Part shown: one piece after another, positions 24,901 to 36,059 of the stretch
How the letters are laid out: each line of letters opens with the position of its first letter
Position numbering within the stretch: the first letter of the stretch is position 1
DNA from: Xyrauchen texanus
Taxonomy: Eukaryota; Chordata; Actinopteri; Cypriniformes; Catostomidae
Direction: 5' to 3'
Assembly (NCBI RefSeq): GCF_025860055.1
Contig: NC_068299.1
Coordinates: 32,397,618-32,461,617 of the forward strand
DNA: 64,000 nt
Translations under genes and position numbers: made by a program
The notes under the pieces: generated by a model
The model's database searches: none
Told to the model about the DNA's origin: nothing
Seen by the model: only the letters and a program-made list of their open reading frames with translations

Positions 24901-25296
24901 AACTGTTCTGAGACCAGTGCAGACAGACAGCACACTGGAAGTTAAATCATTCATTCAATTGGGAGGAAGGGAGTATCCTTTAGCTTTCCTAAGCAGACAA
25001 GTGCATTTACTCCTAACATCCGACCAAAAGTTCAGTTTGAGGCTGCAGATGATGTTTTGAGCACTCAACATGTTTGGGACAATGGTAATCAGTAATTAGA
25101 TTCAAAATTCATAATGCTAAATTTTATCTGAATATGGTTGCCACTGATTGGACGATACTGGCCAATACTTTTTATTAGAATTAATTATGCTAATTACTGG
25201 CTTGTAAAATGCTTTAGCACTGGCTATTTTTGTCTGTCAGAGCAAATTAAGATTTTGAGATTTCTTTTTACATAAATAAAACTTTCCTGGCTAACC

Positions 25297-25334
25297 AAAA
25301 ATAAATAAATAAATAAAATAAAATAAATAAATAA
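25297..25334. repeat. (AAAT)n microsatellite
   Basis: Imperfect run of AAAT/AAAAT units. Confidence 0.85.
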
Positions 25335-25904
25335 CCTTAAAATATATATTCTGGGAACGTTCCAGGAACACAAACTAATGTTCCCAGAATGTTATAGGAG
25401 CCAAAAATTGTTAGCTGGGGAATTTTACAACTTCGATGACATGACGATGTCATGTCTAAAAACCCTACCCTAAAATGACTGTAAAATTGACAATTAAAAC
25501 AACTTAGCTCAAATAATACATGAGTTTTAACAGAAGAATCAATGTTACTGCATTTATAAAATTATAAGCTGCACATTTCTGCCTTTAAACCCTCAAAAAT
25601 TGGCCTCATTAACTTGAAAGTGCCTCATTACAAAGTAGGAACGATTCGAAATACATTTTTGTGTTAATCAAAATTATGCCACAAATGCTAACAATTAAGC
25701 TTAACTTGGATTGAAACAGGAATATTCAATGAATAAAGAGTACATAAAATACCAAAGCTGAACGGTAGTTTGACCTTTTTAATCAGGCAAGAAGCGGTGT
25801 TCTAAGTCTATGTAATTTCCGCCGGCAGTAGGGTCCTCTCGTTCCTTTTAGCCGGTGGTGGACGTGCAGCTTGTATCCGCTGTAACTCAGTTCTCTCATT
25901 AACC

Positions 25905-25976
25905 ATGTACTATAAAGTCAGCGGAGTCACCGGAAAATTAACGGGAACTACCGCAGCGTCCGCCTGCAGCCCGCAG
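25905..25976 (+). CDS. cox7a2l: cox7a2l exon 1: N-terminus of respiratory supercomplex factor SCAF1
   Basis: Codes 24 residues, MYYKVSGVTGKLTGTTAASA then CSPQ, closely resembling the vertebrate COX7A2L start MYYKFSGFTQKL. This N-terminal segment is the part that anchors on complex III in the III2-IV supercomplex (family knowledge). The ATG has A at -3 (AACCATG). The exon ends CCGCAG followed by a GTAGTG donor, phase 0. The preceding 120 bases are richer in G+C than their surroundings and are the likely 5' UTR and promoter, though nothing specific was assigned. Confidence 0.9.
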
Positions 25977-26620
25977 GTAGTGAACTATTCCGTTGTTTTA
26001 TTTAATGAAGCGATTTTTCACGGATGACCTTCACAGGAAGAGCCATTCACTGTCATTGCGCAATTCTGTCCGTTTACTGTGCTGATAAACATACTCATGT
26101 GCTACTATCAGGGTTGCATTCTTATTAAAATAATAGAGGTTACGGTTTCTCGCAACGTAAGTGAAAACAGACTGCAGCCAAGACGTCCTGGGCAGGATTT
26201 GGTAGTTTCTTGTCTCATAGTCATAACTGCTTGTTGACTGCCAGAAAGACAGTGCTGTGGCTATTCTAAACTCTTGAAAGGGAGCTGAACAATCGAATAT
26301 AAGCAGAACATAATTTATTTGTGAAACTCAAAGAAATAAATTATATTTTGTGACTTAATATGAGATTAATAAGATTGACTCCAGTAATAGCAGGTCACCC
26401 ACTGAGGGGGGCCACCATGTTGATATCACATGACCAGATCATAATAAAGCAGTTTAATGGCCTTGATTTGACATTTAGGCCCTCAGCCTTCCACCATGAC
26501 TTTTCCATGTTCAATATTCATGTTAATTAAGTGCACGTGCAACTACAGTATTGTAAAGTGTTACAATGCCAAAGACAGAATGCCTCTATAGCTCTCCTTT
26601 TATTGTTTATGTTCTGACAG

Positions 26621-26755
26621 GGGCTGAAGCCCACAGTGCCCTCTCAACCCCCTCCCATGATTTTTGCCTCACCAACCAAGGTGGTTTCAGAAGCAGGTCC
26701 AACAGTAAACTACTTGGGAATAAACAAAGTCCCTGAGCTGCAGAAGATCTTCCAG
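26621..26755 (+). CDS. cox7a2l: cox7a2l exon 2
   Basis: Codes residues 25-69 in phase 0. It follows a TTCTGACAG acceptor and ends TTCCAG before a GTATTA donor. The peptide begins GLKPTVPSQPPPMIFASPTK and ends INKVPELQKIFQ, matching the central region of COX7A2L (human GLKP..., IIFATPTKL, and NKVPELQKFFQ). It links the complex-III-binding N-terminus to the COX7-like domain. Length is divisible by three and the frame is clean. Confidence 0.93.
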
Positions 26756-28728
26756 GTATTATACTAAATTAAGGCTGCAATCACAATCCTTAATGATGAT
26801 TAATAGAAGTTACATTAAATACTTATTTGTTAAACATGATGCCATTTTCTTTATGAACACTACACATCCAAAACAAGCTGAGAACTGTTAAGCTGAATTA
26901 CTTTATTGATGTTTTATACATCTGTAAATCCTTCACTTTGGCCTTCTGAGAAGAAGACAGAAATAATTGATAAAAGTTTTTTTTTTTTTTTTAAATCGAG
27001 CAATGTGAGAATATTGGAACTCTCCTATTATAATGACTGAAGCTGTCACTCACTGCAGGTTTACACTTTTTGAGTCCGGCATATTTCAAGCAAACTCTGC
27101 AATGCAAGTTAGATCATAATCTAATTTAAGCATCTCTGATTCGCCATTGCTCGACAGAAATGTCGAGGATTGGATAGAACTAGGAATGAGCACTTTGTTA
27201 GAATTTTGTAATCGAGTGTTCTAACCCATAAAAAACGAGTTACTCATAAATAAATATTTTGATAATCGATTAATCGAGCCATTAAATAGAACGATTATTC
27301 GACTGTTCTGCAATTATTGCAAGATGATTCATTAGCTCGTAACCAATTATTCAAATTGTGTCCCAATTTAAATAGTGTTAAACATGCTTACTAACAGTAA
27401 AGAGGACAAAATCATGTTTTAAAAATACCTCTAAATGACATCCACTGAATTAAAGGAAAAAAAAAAAAAGTTTAATTCAGTAAGGAAATTCACTGCAAAA
27501 AAATCCTTAAAACAAGATACATTTACTTCAGAAGCAACATATAAGATATTTAGACTTGCTTTAAGAGAATGTATCTTAAATAATACAGTAAGTGTATTTC
27601 TTCACTTGTTCATACATCTGCGAGTGCAGTAAAGACAAAATATACTTCTATTCAAGATCTATTCTCTAAAAGCAAGTCTAAATATCTTATATGCTGCTTC
27701 TCATGTGAACATTTTTAAAAGGATTTTTAGATATTTTCAAATATTTAAATTTTTATTATTATCAGATAACAATTTTCTTTTCTGCAGTATAGCTGCTAAA
27801 GATTATGTATTTTTCTTTAAAAGAGTTTTAGATATTTATATTGGAAAACAAGCCAAAACAAATCAAAAACGTATTTTGTTGCAGTGTATAAATGGGCGAA
27901 GTCTAGCTCTCACCTATTGTGTTCACTTCGATCCATCTTTAACAAATTTCTATTCTTAATAAAGCTGCGTATTGCAGATTTTCTTTATGATAAGAAACAT
28001 ACAGTGACACATATATTATGATTTAATACATCGCAAGCCATCACGTTATAATCTAGCTGCAGCAACATCAGGGACGAGTGTATGAGAGTGGAATGAGCGC
28101 CAGAGTGTACATCAGCCGGGTGGAGTATCAATCTCTACCCCTTAGATCGGGTCACTTCACACGTGACACATAGAAGCGCCAATGACCTGCTTCCTTATTA
28201 TTTGAAATTTAAAAAGGATGCATTAAAGATTTAACGCCAGGGTGTTTCCTTTAAAGATACTATGACATGCAAGTTTTGCTTAAGCAGAACAGCAGCTTCG
28301 GCTCTGGTTTATTTCACAATGAGAGTGCTTTTGTGTTAACTTATTTTGTATTTTTGTATAATTCCCACATGCTTCACGATTTACATCATCTGAAGCTGAA
28401 GAAATTATAATTTTTTCTTTTATATTACAATGACGCACACGATTTGGTTTGTCCATTTTTTTTAATCTTGACATAAACGTTTTTTCGTGATCCATCTCCT
28501 TGACCTGGAGAAGCCTACCGTTGCGATAAACGGAAGAGATATGTGATGCAATCCTGCTCCTCTGACATTGCAATACTGAATGACATCTCTGGAATGATTC
28601 TGCAGTGATTTACACTTAAGTAGTGATCACAAGAAAACAAGACCGAAGAAAAGTGGTAAACCATGCTCAATATGGGCTTCTGTAACAAGGCTTTGCTTTT
28701 TTTTACTAAATTATGTGATCTGTTACAG
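26756..28728 (+). other. cox7a2l: cox7a2l intron 2 with repeat debris
   Basis: A phase-0 intron from GTATTA to TCTGTTACAG. From about 27175 it contains a repeat starting GGAATGAGCACTTTG with CGAGT and TAATCGATTAATCGAG-type words, resembling the ends of fish hAT-derived repeats. The far end was not identified, so the element boundary is open. The remainder shows no gene. Confidence 0.6.
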
Positions 28729-28872
28729 AAAGCTGATGGAGCACCGGTTCACCTGAAGCGTGGAGTCATGGACAAAATGCTGTATAGGACCACAATGGGC
28801 TTGACGATTGGTGGCACTCTCTACTGTTTAATGGCCCTGTATGTCGCTACCCAGCCCAGGAAACCGCAGTAA
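28729..28872 (+). CDS. cox7a2l: cox7a2l exon 3: COX7-like domain
   Basis: Codes residues 70-116 and the TAA stop. It opens with KADGAPVHLKRGVMDKMLYR and continues into a single hydrophobic helix (TTMGLTIGGTLYCLMALYVA, about 89-108), ending in a short basic tail. The protein sits in the mitochondrial inner membrane, where it replaces COX7A in complex IV and ties it to complex III. The histidine of the VHLKRG motif (H77 here), reported as important in mouse SCAF1, is present. The total of 116 residues agrees with human (114). The acceptor TCTGTTACAG is preceded by a T-rich tract. Confidence 0.96.
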   Translation, partial: KADGAPVHLKRGVMDKMLYRTTMGLTIGGTLYCLMALYVATQPRKPQ

Positions 28873-29520
28873 CCTGCTCAATCTGTGCCTGCATAATACA
28901 AAAATGCAAAATTGATCTTGAGTAGGACTGATGACATGGATTGTCATTCTGCCCTCAAAGACAGTCACACAATCACTTGATTACTTCAATGCTATTTCAC
29001 TTACATACATCCGCCCTTATTTATAACTGCAATATTTTGTGTCACCAGTCCCCACTGATTTTAAAAGTTCATCAATTCTAACTGTCATTTTACCAGTCTG
29101 AGAACAAACCAAAATTCTGATGAGCTTGCTGGGTATGATGGGCTCGTCATTGCGTGTGTACATTCACAAGTGTTGATTTTGATTTCACCAAACCATTGTT
29201 TTATTCTCTCCTATGGACGTCTAACTGGTCCCTCTAAAATGGCTTGTGAGCAGTAATTTACCTTAATGGTCTCATTTTTAACATCTTTGGAGTTGAACTC
29301 GCATTTAACTCGAACAATCCACAGCAGGGTTTGGTTTTGCTTTTGGTCCTATTTTCACGCTCATCGTGACTAGCACACACTGCTCAGATATACTGATATA
29401 CTGTATATGCATTCCCTCATAACTTTTGAGAAATGACAGTGAACTATTACAGCTTGGCCTTCTGTAAATTAAGTCCTTGTCATTTGTATTTGGGAGAATA
29501 AATGTATTTTGTTTGTAAAA
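28873..29520 (+). other. cox7a2l: cox7a2l 3' UTR with poly(A) signal
   Basis: Non-coding, and ending near a canonical AATAAA at 29497-29502 (GGGAGAATAAATG), about 625 bases after the stop. The assignment is by position; no transcript evidence is available. Confidence 0.55.
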
Positions 29521-30004
29521 AGTGGAAAAAATACCAGTGAAATTTCCTTGTCTTTCTTCTGTTTTGACCTGTTATTACTGTGTTTTCCATATATCAGTCA
29601 AGAGTAAACAACATCCTGTGGTCTTGGGTTCAGTGTCGCCACACAGGAAATGAGTCTGATGGGACTGGGCATATTAGTGGTAATGAAAACATAAAAGCAT
29701 TTCAAAAGCGATGATTTATTGATATTAGATTAGGTTCTTGGATATAATATTATCAGTCGCATTTAGACGCATGTTTGTGAAGGGAGTGGAGTATTAACAT
29801 TCTGTTGATGCTTGACATTTGATAGGGATGTGTCTTATGACACAGTGCTTACATAATGCTGACAATTGATTTGTGTTTTAGAGTGTGGAATTGGCTTTTG
29901 TCTTGGACTCGTCCTCATTGTTGATATTTCTTAATCGGATTGCTTTCAACCCTTAGTACTAAGCATCTGCAATTATTTCCATCCAAAGCGTTTAGCAAAC
30001 AGAT
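29521..30004. other. Intergenic DNA, nothing recognised
   Basis: AT-rich with no credible gene or repeat structure. Confidence 0.4.
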
Positions 30005-30300
30005 TTATTTACATTACATGTATGCATTTGCCAGGTAATTTTAGTGACAGTACATTTGTAACGGTAAGGTGGGCAAGGAGGAGGTGGGAACTGGCTGAAC
30101 TTTCAGCTTAATTTTTAAAAACATTAAATGAGCTTGAATCAACTTAAACACATAGAGACACAGTGGCCGCATGTGGCTCTTTCTGTCTCCTGAACTAGCG
30201 CACATTCAATGTACATTTTATCAGTTATTGCTTTCCCTGGGAATCAAACACAAGAGTTTGGTGTTACTAATGCCATGCTCTACCAGATAAACTCTTCGAA
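30005..30300 (-). mobile_element. tRNA-derived SINE fragment split by an LTR fragment (copy c)
   Basis: The right part (about 30225-30297) read on the minus strand gives TGGTAGAGCATGGC and GTTTGATTCCC, matching box A and box B of a tRNA-derived promoter. The left part (30005-30032) reads TTTACATTACATGTATGCAT, like the 3' tail of such SINEs. Between them, about 30065-30200 resembles the beginning of the gypsy LTR segments a and b (GGAGGAGGTGGGAACTGGCT, CACAGTGGCCGCATGTGGCT). Boundaries are approximate. Confidence 0.45.
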
Positions 30301-30929
30301 TGCTTTGTACATAAATTCAGCCTCTTTGTTTTCCAATTTAGTTTTTGTACTTGTCAATTTAAATGTTAAAATGAAATATTTCAGATGCAATAAATGCAAG
30401 TTTAAAGTTGGAAAATCAGCTTCTGACTTTATAGAATGTTCTGAATCAAAATGTTACCATTAATGGTGAGACATCATAATATTTGCATACTGGGTTATTG
30501 TTATTTGTGCAATTGCTTTTGTCTTTTTTTTGCATAATGTATGTTTAGCAAAAAATGGCTAAATTTACACTGCTCAGTAACTGTGTTGATAATGCATGCA
30601 GAGTGTCATGACAACAGCAAAGCATTTCTGATGCAACATTTAAAACCTAAACTAAACAAACCCAAAATTTTTATTCTGTTATTTTCTCACATGTCACTGT
30701 AAACCCATATGTCTTTCTTCTGTGATAAGTGACTTCGGTCTGAGAAGTTTGAAAAAGGACAAAACCACCGATAAATTAAGCTGTATGACTCATTATGGTA
30801 TATAGTGCAAATTCCAAGTCTTCTGAAGCCATACGATCACTTTGTGCCCTGAGGGAACACCTGTCTCTTCAGTGTGAAGAAAAGAATGCAATTTAAACCA
30901 TTATTCACTCTAAATTATGTAATTAACAC

Positions 30930-31380
30930 AAAAAAGGACAGCATTTGCTGCATTATGTTAATTACCACAAACATTTATTTTGGAAAAAAGGCAAAAATCT
31001 TGAAGTGAATGGGGCCAATCTGTTAATGTTAAAATACTGTTTCAAAATGATAACAACAAGACAAACAATATGCTATTAAAACATTTGTTGTGTGATAAAA
31101 TTGCTTAAAAACCTTTTTTCTGTAAAAAATTTTCTGGCAATTTTACAACTTGCTTGCCATGATGACTTGGCATTGTACTAAATCTAATCCTGAAAATAAA
31201 TTTGCAGCTTAAATAATGCATGTGTTTAAACAGAATTAAAGTGCTTCTGTAATAATATAAGCTTCACAATTCTGTTTTTAAACCCTCCAAATATTATTAT
31301 TTTTATTTAATTTTTTTGTGGTAATCAGCATTATGCTACAACATATTGAACCCATAATATTCATTTAAATCAAATATGGC
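30930..31380. repeat. Dispersed non-autonomous repeat
   Basis: A longer copy of the repeat near 12170-12355 and 25470-25740. Shared landmarks are ATAAGCTTCACAATTCTG-like, TTTAAACCCTCCAAATA-like and GTGGTAATCAGCATTATGC-like words, ending in CCCATAATATTCATTTAA. Non-coding. Confidence 0.5.
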
Positions 31381-32267
31381 AGCAACGTCAGTAACATCAA
31401 ATCTCATAAGTTCTCATTTTATTTTTTATCCCTTTTCTTGATTGACAGAACAGTCGCTATTCCCTGTCATTATGCTGAATAAAAGGTACAAAAAATTACC
31501 TGTTGTGTTCCATGGAAGAAAACTGTACCTGTTTGGAGCGACATTACTGTGAGTAAATAATGTCAGAAATTCCGTTATTGTCTGAACTTCTAATAAAATA
31601 CATTTTGTTTTGTTCTGCAAGCACTGGTATTTCCTTCAGGAAATGCAAAGTCAAGTCAAGTCAATTTTATTTGTATAACGCCTTTCACAACACACATCGT
31701 TTCAAAGTAGCTTTACAGAATATCAGCATTAACAGACGATAAAACTGTAATGTCTATAAAGTCGATTAATCATCATTGTGTAATTTAGATAAAATACGAT
31801 TTTTAATAGTGTTTAAAAATAATTAAATGATAATTGTATTAATAACCCCAGTGAGCAAGCTGTAGGCGACTGTGGCAAGGAACACAAAACTCCATAAGAT
31901 GTAGATTAATGGAGAAAAATAACCTTGGGAGAAACCAGACTCACTGTGGGGGCCAGTTCCCCACTGAAAACATTATGAATGTAATGTAAATAGTAATTAT
32001 GTATAGGTAAAATCATGGTTTAAAATTCTTAAACTAATTGTTAAGGGTCAGTGATTAAACATCGATTGTGTTTGAACTGTAAGATTAATGACCAAAGTCT
32101 TTGAAGTCCATCTTGATTAATTGCAGAAGTTTACATAGATGCAATTGTCCTTGTTAATTGGCTGATGAAGGCTTTTGTTGGCAATAGTTAGTCTAAGCAT
32201 TTAATTTCAAGATCGTAGTCCATAAATAGACCGAGGTGATGCAGGTTGGAGTTGGCATCATTTCAAG

Positions 32268-32870
32268 TCAAGTGGTTTTTATTGTCGTTTCAACCATATA
32301 CAGTTAGTACAGTACACAGCAAAACGAGACAACGTTCTTCCAGGACCACGGTGCTACATAAAAACAACAAAGGACCAACATAAGACCACATGAGACTACA
32401 CAACGAAATAAAATACCTATATAAACTACCTATATATACCTATATAAAGTGCGCTGCAAACATGTGCAAAAAGTACAGGACAGTACAACAAATTACTGAC
32501 AATGAACAGGACAATAGACAGTGCAGCGCCGACCAGTACTCAGTAGTGCAAAAAGATGACAGTTTCTAAAAATGTAAACATAACATACTAAGAGATAGTG
32601 TTCTATGCACATAGCAGTTATTGAGGTAGCAGACAGTTATAAAGTGACAGTAATTAAAGTGCAACTCAGGACACGTGTGTGTCAAACCAGTCTCTAAGTA
32701 TTGAGGAGTCTGATGGCTTGGGGGAAGAAGCTGTTACACAGTCTGGCCGTGAGGGCCCGAATGCTTCGGTATTTGTATGTGAAGTCCGTCATAATAGATT
32801 GAAGTGATGTTTGGCTGGCACCGGCTGCATTTAGTCATCTGCGACATGTAGCAGTGGAGTCCAACATGAA
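32268..32870 (-). mobile_element. Truncated LINE 3' end inserted in the L2 3' UTR
   Basis: The L2-type 3' UTR is interrupted after GTTGGAGTTGGCATCATTT by sequence starting CAAGTCAAGTGGTTTTTATT. It ends near AGTCATCTGCGACATG after a conserved LINE tail region (GGCTTGGGGGAAGAAGCTGT, GTCTGGCCGTGAGGGCCCGA). It is oriented on the minus strand with its short-repeat tail at 32268. It looks 5'-truncated, as LINE insertions usually are. Confidence 0.5.
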
Positions 32871-33068
32871 GCAGGAATGGTGCTGGATCCAGCTGGTTCT
32901 GGTGACCTCAGGATAGGAGTCCTGAGGTTGAGACAGGGAAACAAATAAAAAGATGTAAGCGTAGATGCCATTTAATTTATTGCAGAGTTAGAGATCATGC
33001 TCAGTGTTTCTGTTTTCTGGTTCCGGCAGACCCAACTAAAGCAGCCTAATTGTGGGTTGGAGGATAAA

Positions 33069-34975
33069 TTAGGTGTATGCCTGGCTAAATAGATGAGTCT
33101 TTAGTCTAGACTTAAACTGAGAGAGTGTGTCTGCATCTCGAACAGTGTTTGGTAGACTATTCCATAGTTTAGGAGCCAAATATGAAAAGGATCTTCCTCC
33201 TTTAGTGGATTTTGATATTCTAGGAACTATTAATAGGCCAGAATTTTGCGATCTTAATGAACGTGTTGGAATATAGCATGGTAGAAGATCACTTAAGTAC
33301 TGTGGAGCTAGACCATTCAAAGCTTTATGCGTAGTTAACAGAATTTTAAAATCAATACGGAATTTAACAGGTAGCCAATGTAACGATGATAAAATGGGGC
33401 TAATATGATCATATTTCTTGGTTCTCGTCAGCACTCTGGCTGCTGCATTTTGAACCAATTGAAGTTTATTTATTGATCTTGCTGGATATCCTCCCAGTAA
33501 TGCATTACAATAATCTAGTCTTGAGGTCATGAACGCATGAATTAGTTTTTCGGCATCAGCCACCGAGAGCATATGCCTTAATTTAGCAATATTTCTTAGG
33601 TGGAAGAATGCTGTTCTACAAACATTTGTAATTTGATTTTCAAAGGACAGATTGGTATCAAATATAACACCTAAGTTCTTCGCTGTTGAAGATGATGTAA
33701 CAGTACATCCATCTAGAGTCAAATTATATTTTAGTGGCTTATTTTTAGAGTTTTTTGGTCCAATAATTAGAACCTCTGTTTTGTCAGAATTGAGTAGAAG
33801 GACATTTCTGGCCATCCAATCTTTTATTTCATTAATACACTGCAAATTTTGAGAATTGTGAAATCTCATCAGGTTTTGAAGAAATATAAAGTTGTGTATC
33901 GTCAGCATAGCAGTGGAAACTTATTCCACGATTCCTGATAATATCTCCCAGGGGAAGCATATACATGGAGAAAAGCAGAGGCCCTAAAACTGATCCCTGT
34001 GGCACTCCATATTTTACTTTTGTTTGGTTTGACAATTCCTCATTTACATAGACAAAGTGGTAGCGGTCTGCTAAATATGACCTAAACCATGCTAATGCCA
34101 CTCCACAAATTCCAACATAATTCTCTAGCCTATTCAAGAGAATGTCGTGATCTATCGTGTCAAATGCAGCACTAAGATCTAAAAGCAATAGAAGAGAAAT
34201 GCAGCCGCGATCAGATGATAAGAGCAAGTAATTTGTAACTCTGATAAGTGCAGTCTCTGTACTGTGATGAGGCCTAAATCCTGATTGAAATTCTTCATAT
34301 ATGCTATTTCTCTGTAGAAATGAACATATTTGGGAGGATACTACCTTTTCTAGTATTTTTGACATAAACGGGAGATTTGAAATCGGTCTATAATTAGCAA
34401 GTTCTCCAGGATTAAGTTGTGGCTTCTTAATTAGCCGTTTAATAATTGCCATTTTAAAGTTTCTTGGGACATGTCCTAAGCATAGCGAGGAGTTAATGAT
34501 ATTAAGAAGAGGTTCTGATATTACAGGAGCTACCTCTTTTAAGAGCTTAGTTGGTATAGGATCTAACAAACAAGTTGTGGCTTTTGATGTTTCGATAAGT
34601 TTTGTTAGCTCTTCATGACCTATGATAGCAAAGGATTGAAGTTGCACATGAGGGAAATTATTCGACAATGTTTTCTGAGGTGCTATGACAGATGATTGCA
34701 TAATTCCAATTTTATTTCTGATTATTTCAATTTTATCTGTAAAGAAATTCATGACTCTTGAGCTGTGACGTAATATCTGGTTCGGTTGAGGCTTTATTCC
34801 TAACCAATTTAGCCACAGTACTGAATAAACATCTAGGATTGTTGTGGTTATTTTCTATGAGTTTACTAAAATATGCTGACCTGGCAGCTTTGAGTGCGTG
34901 TTTGTAGCTACAGACACTATCCTTCCATGCACCCTGAAATACTTCTAATTTTGTATTTTTCCACATGCGCTCCAT
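33069..34975 (-). pseudogene. L2 LINE reverse transcriptase and C-terminal region
   Basis: RT landmarks in order: IIKRLIKKPQLNPGELANYR and PISNLPFMSKILEKVVSSQI (fingers), FQSGFRPHHSTETAL, LLDLSAAFDTIDH (palm A), VKYGVPQGSVLGPLLFSMYM (B), and HCYADDTQLYIS (catalytic ADD, C). After a shift near 33880 come NSDKTEVLIIG, TAKNLGVIFD, LDYCNALLGG, HWLPVKFRIDFKILLTT and a terminal SQFKSRLKTHLFSQAYT. All catalytic residues of the RT palm survive; frameshifts near 34750 and 33880 break the ORF. Confidence 0.85.
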
Positions 34976-35031
34976 TTTCCGAGCTGCTCTCTTGAGAGCA
35001 TGAGTGTGATCATTGTACCATGGTGCAGGGC

Positions 35032-35719
35032 TTATTTCTTTAATCGAAGTGGGGTGACAACATCAAGGGTGCTAGAGAAGACTGCATTTAAATTTTTTGT
35101 TATTTCATCAAGTTCTTCTGGGCTTTGGGGTTTATTGAGTATATGAGATAGATCTGGAAGAGTATTAGTGAAGCTATCTTTAGTGGTCGAAAGAATAGTT
35201 CTACCTGAACGATAGCGTGGTGTAGATTGAGTAACATTAGCTGATTGCAGCATGCAAGAGACAAGGTAATGATCCGAGATGTCATCGCTCTGCTGCAGAA
35301 TTTCTATATTATCAACATCAACTCCATATGAAAGAATTAAATCTAGCGTATGATTATGGCGATGAGTTGGTTCTGTTACATTTTGTCTGACTCCAAGAGA
35401 GTTGAGAATATCGATAAATGCTAATCCCAATGTATCATTTTCATTATCTATGTGAATGTTGAAGTCACCAACAATTAAGGCTCTATACAGTAACTACAAG
35501 ATCTGATAAAAAATTAGCATTAGTCACCTTAAGCATTATTAGTTCAAAAGACTTACATTTATATCCTGTCCTCTGAGTAACACCAAAAACTTCACTGTAA
35601 ATTGTAGCAACACCTCCTCCTCGACCCTTCAGACGAGGCTCATGTTTATAACAATAACCAGGGGGAGTAGATTCATTTAAACTAATATATTCATCCGGTT
35701 TAAGCCAGGTTTCAGTCAA
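35032..35719 (-). pseudogene. L2 LINE endonuclease domain (APE type)
   Basis: One frame (35719-35483) begins MTETWLKPDEYISLNESTPP and continues with RLKGRGGGVATIY, the E-T-W-L and GGG(V/I)A blocks of LINE apurinic-like endonucleases. The next frame (35430-35032) contains THRHNHTLDLILS and DDISDHYLVSC, the terminal D-H pair (SDH) that completes the active site. The two parts are out of frame, and the N-terminal block with the catalytic asparagine lies before 35719, poorly preserved. Confidence 0.75.
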
Positions 35720-36059
35720 ACAGAAGCATCCAATCTATGATCTGTAATCATTTCATTGACAATTAGTGCTTTGGTAGAAAGAGATCTAATGTTTAGTAGC
35801 CCTATTTTTATATGATGTACATTCTTATTTGTTTGTTTTGTTCAAGTTTGACCTTAATCAAATTTTTTCTAAATGATTTAGTGAGGGTATTGTGTTTCGT
35901 AGTTCGTGGAACAGACACAGTCTCTATGAGATATCTAGGTGATACAGTCTCTATGTGTTGTAGTTTATGTGACCTGTGTGACGTCTCAAGGCAGCTAGCA
36001 GACGTTCGGATTAACCAGTTTGTCTGCTTCCTGACCTGGGCCCCATTTAGTCAATTAAT

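Larger units (their letters stand above)
19264..25904. other. kcng3 3' region and intergenic DNA
   Basis: The first several hundred bases should include the kcng3 3' UTR; ATTAATAAAAC at about 19861 is one possible poly(A) signal but is not decisive. The remainder is AT-rich with simple repeats and a dispersed-repeat copy at about 25470-25740. I found no gene, RNA gene or clear transposon with ends over these 6.6 kb. Confidence 0.45.
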
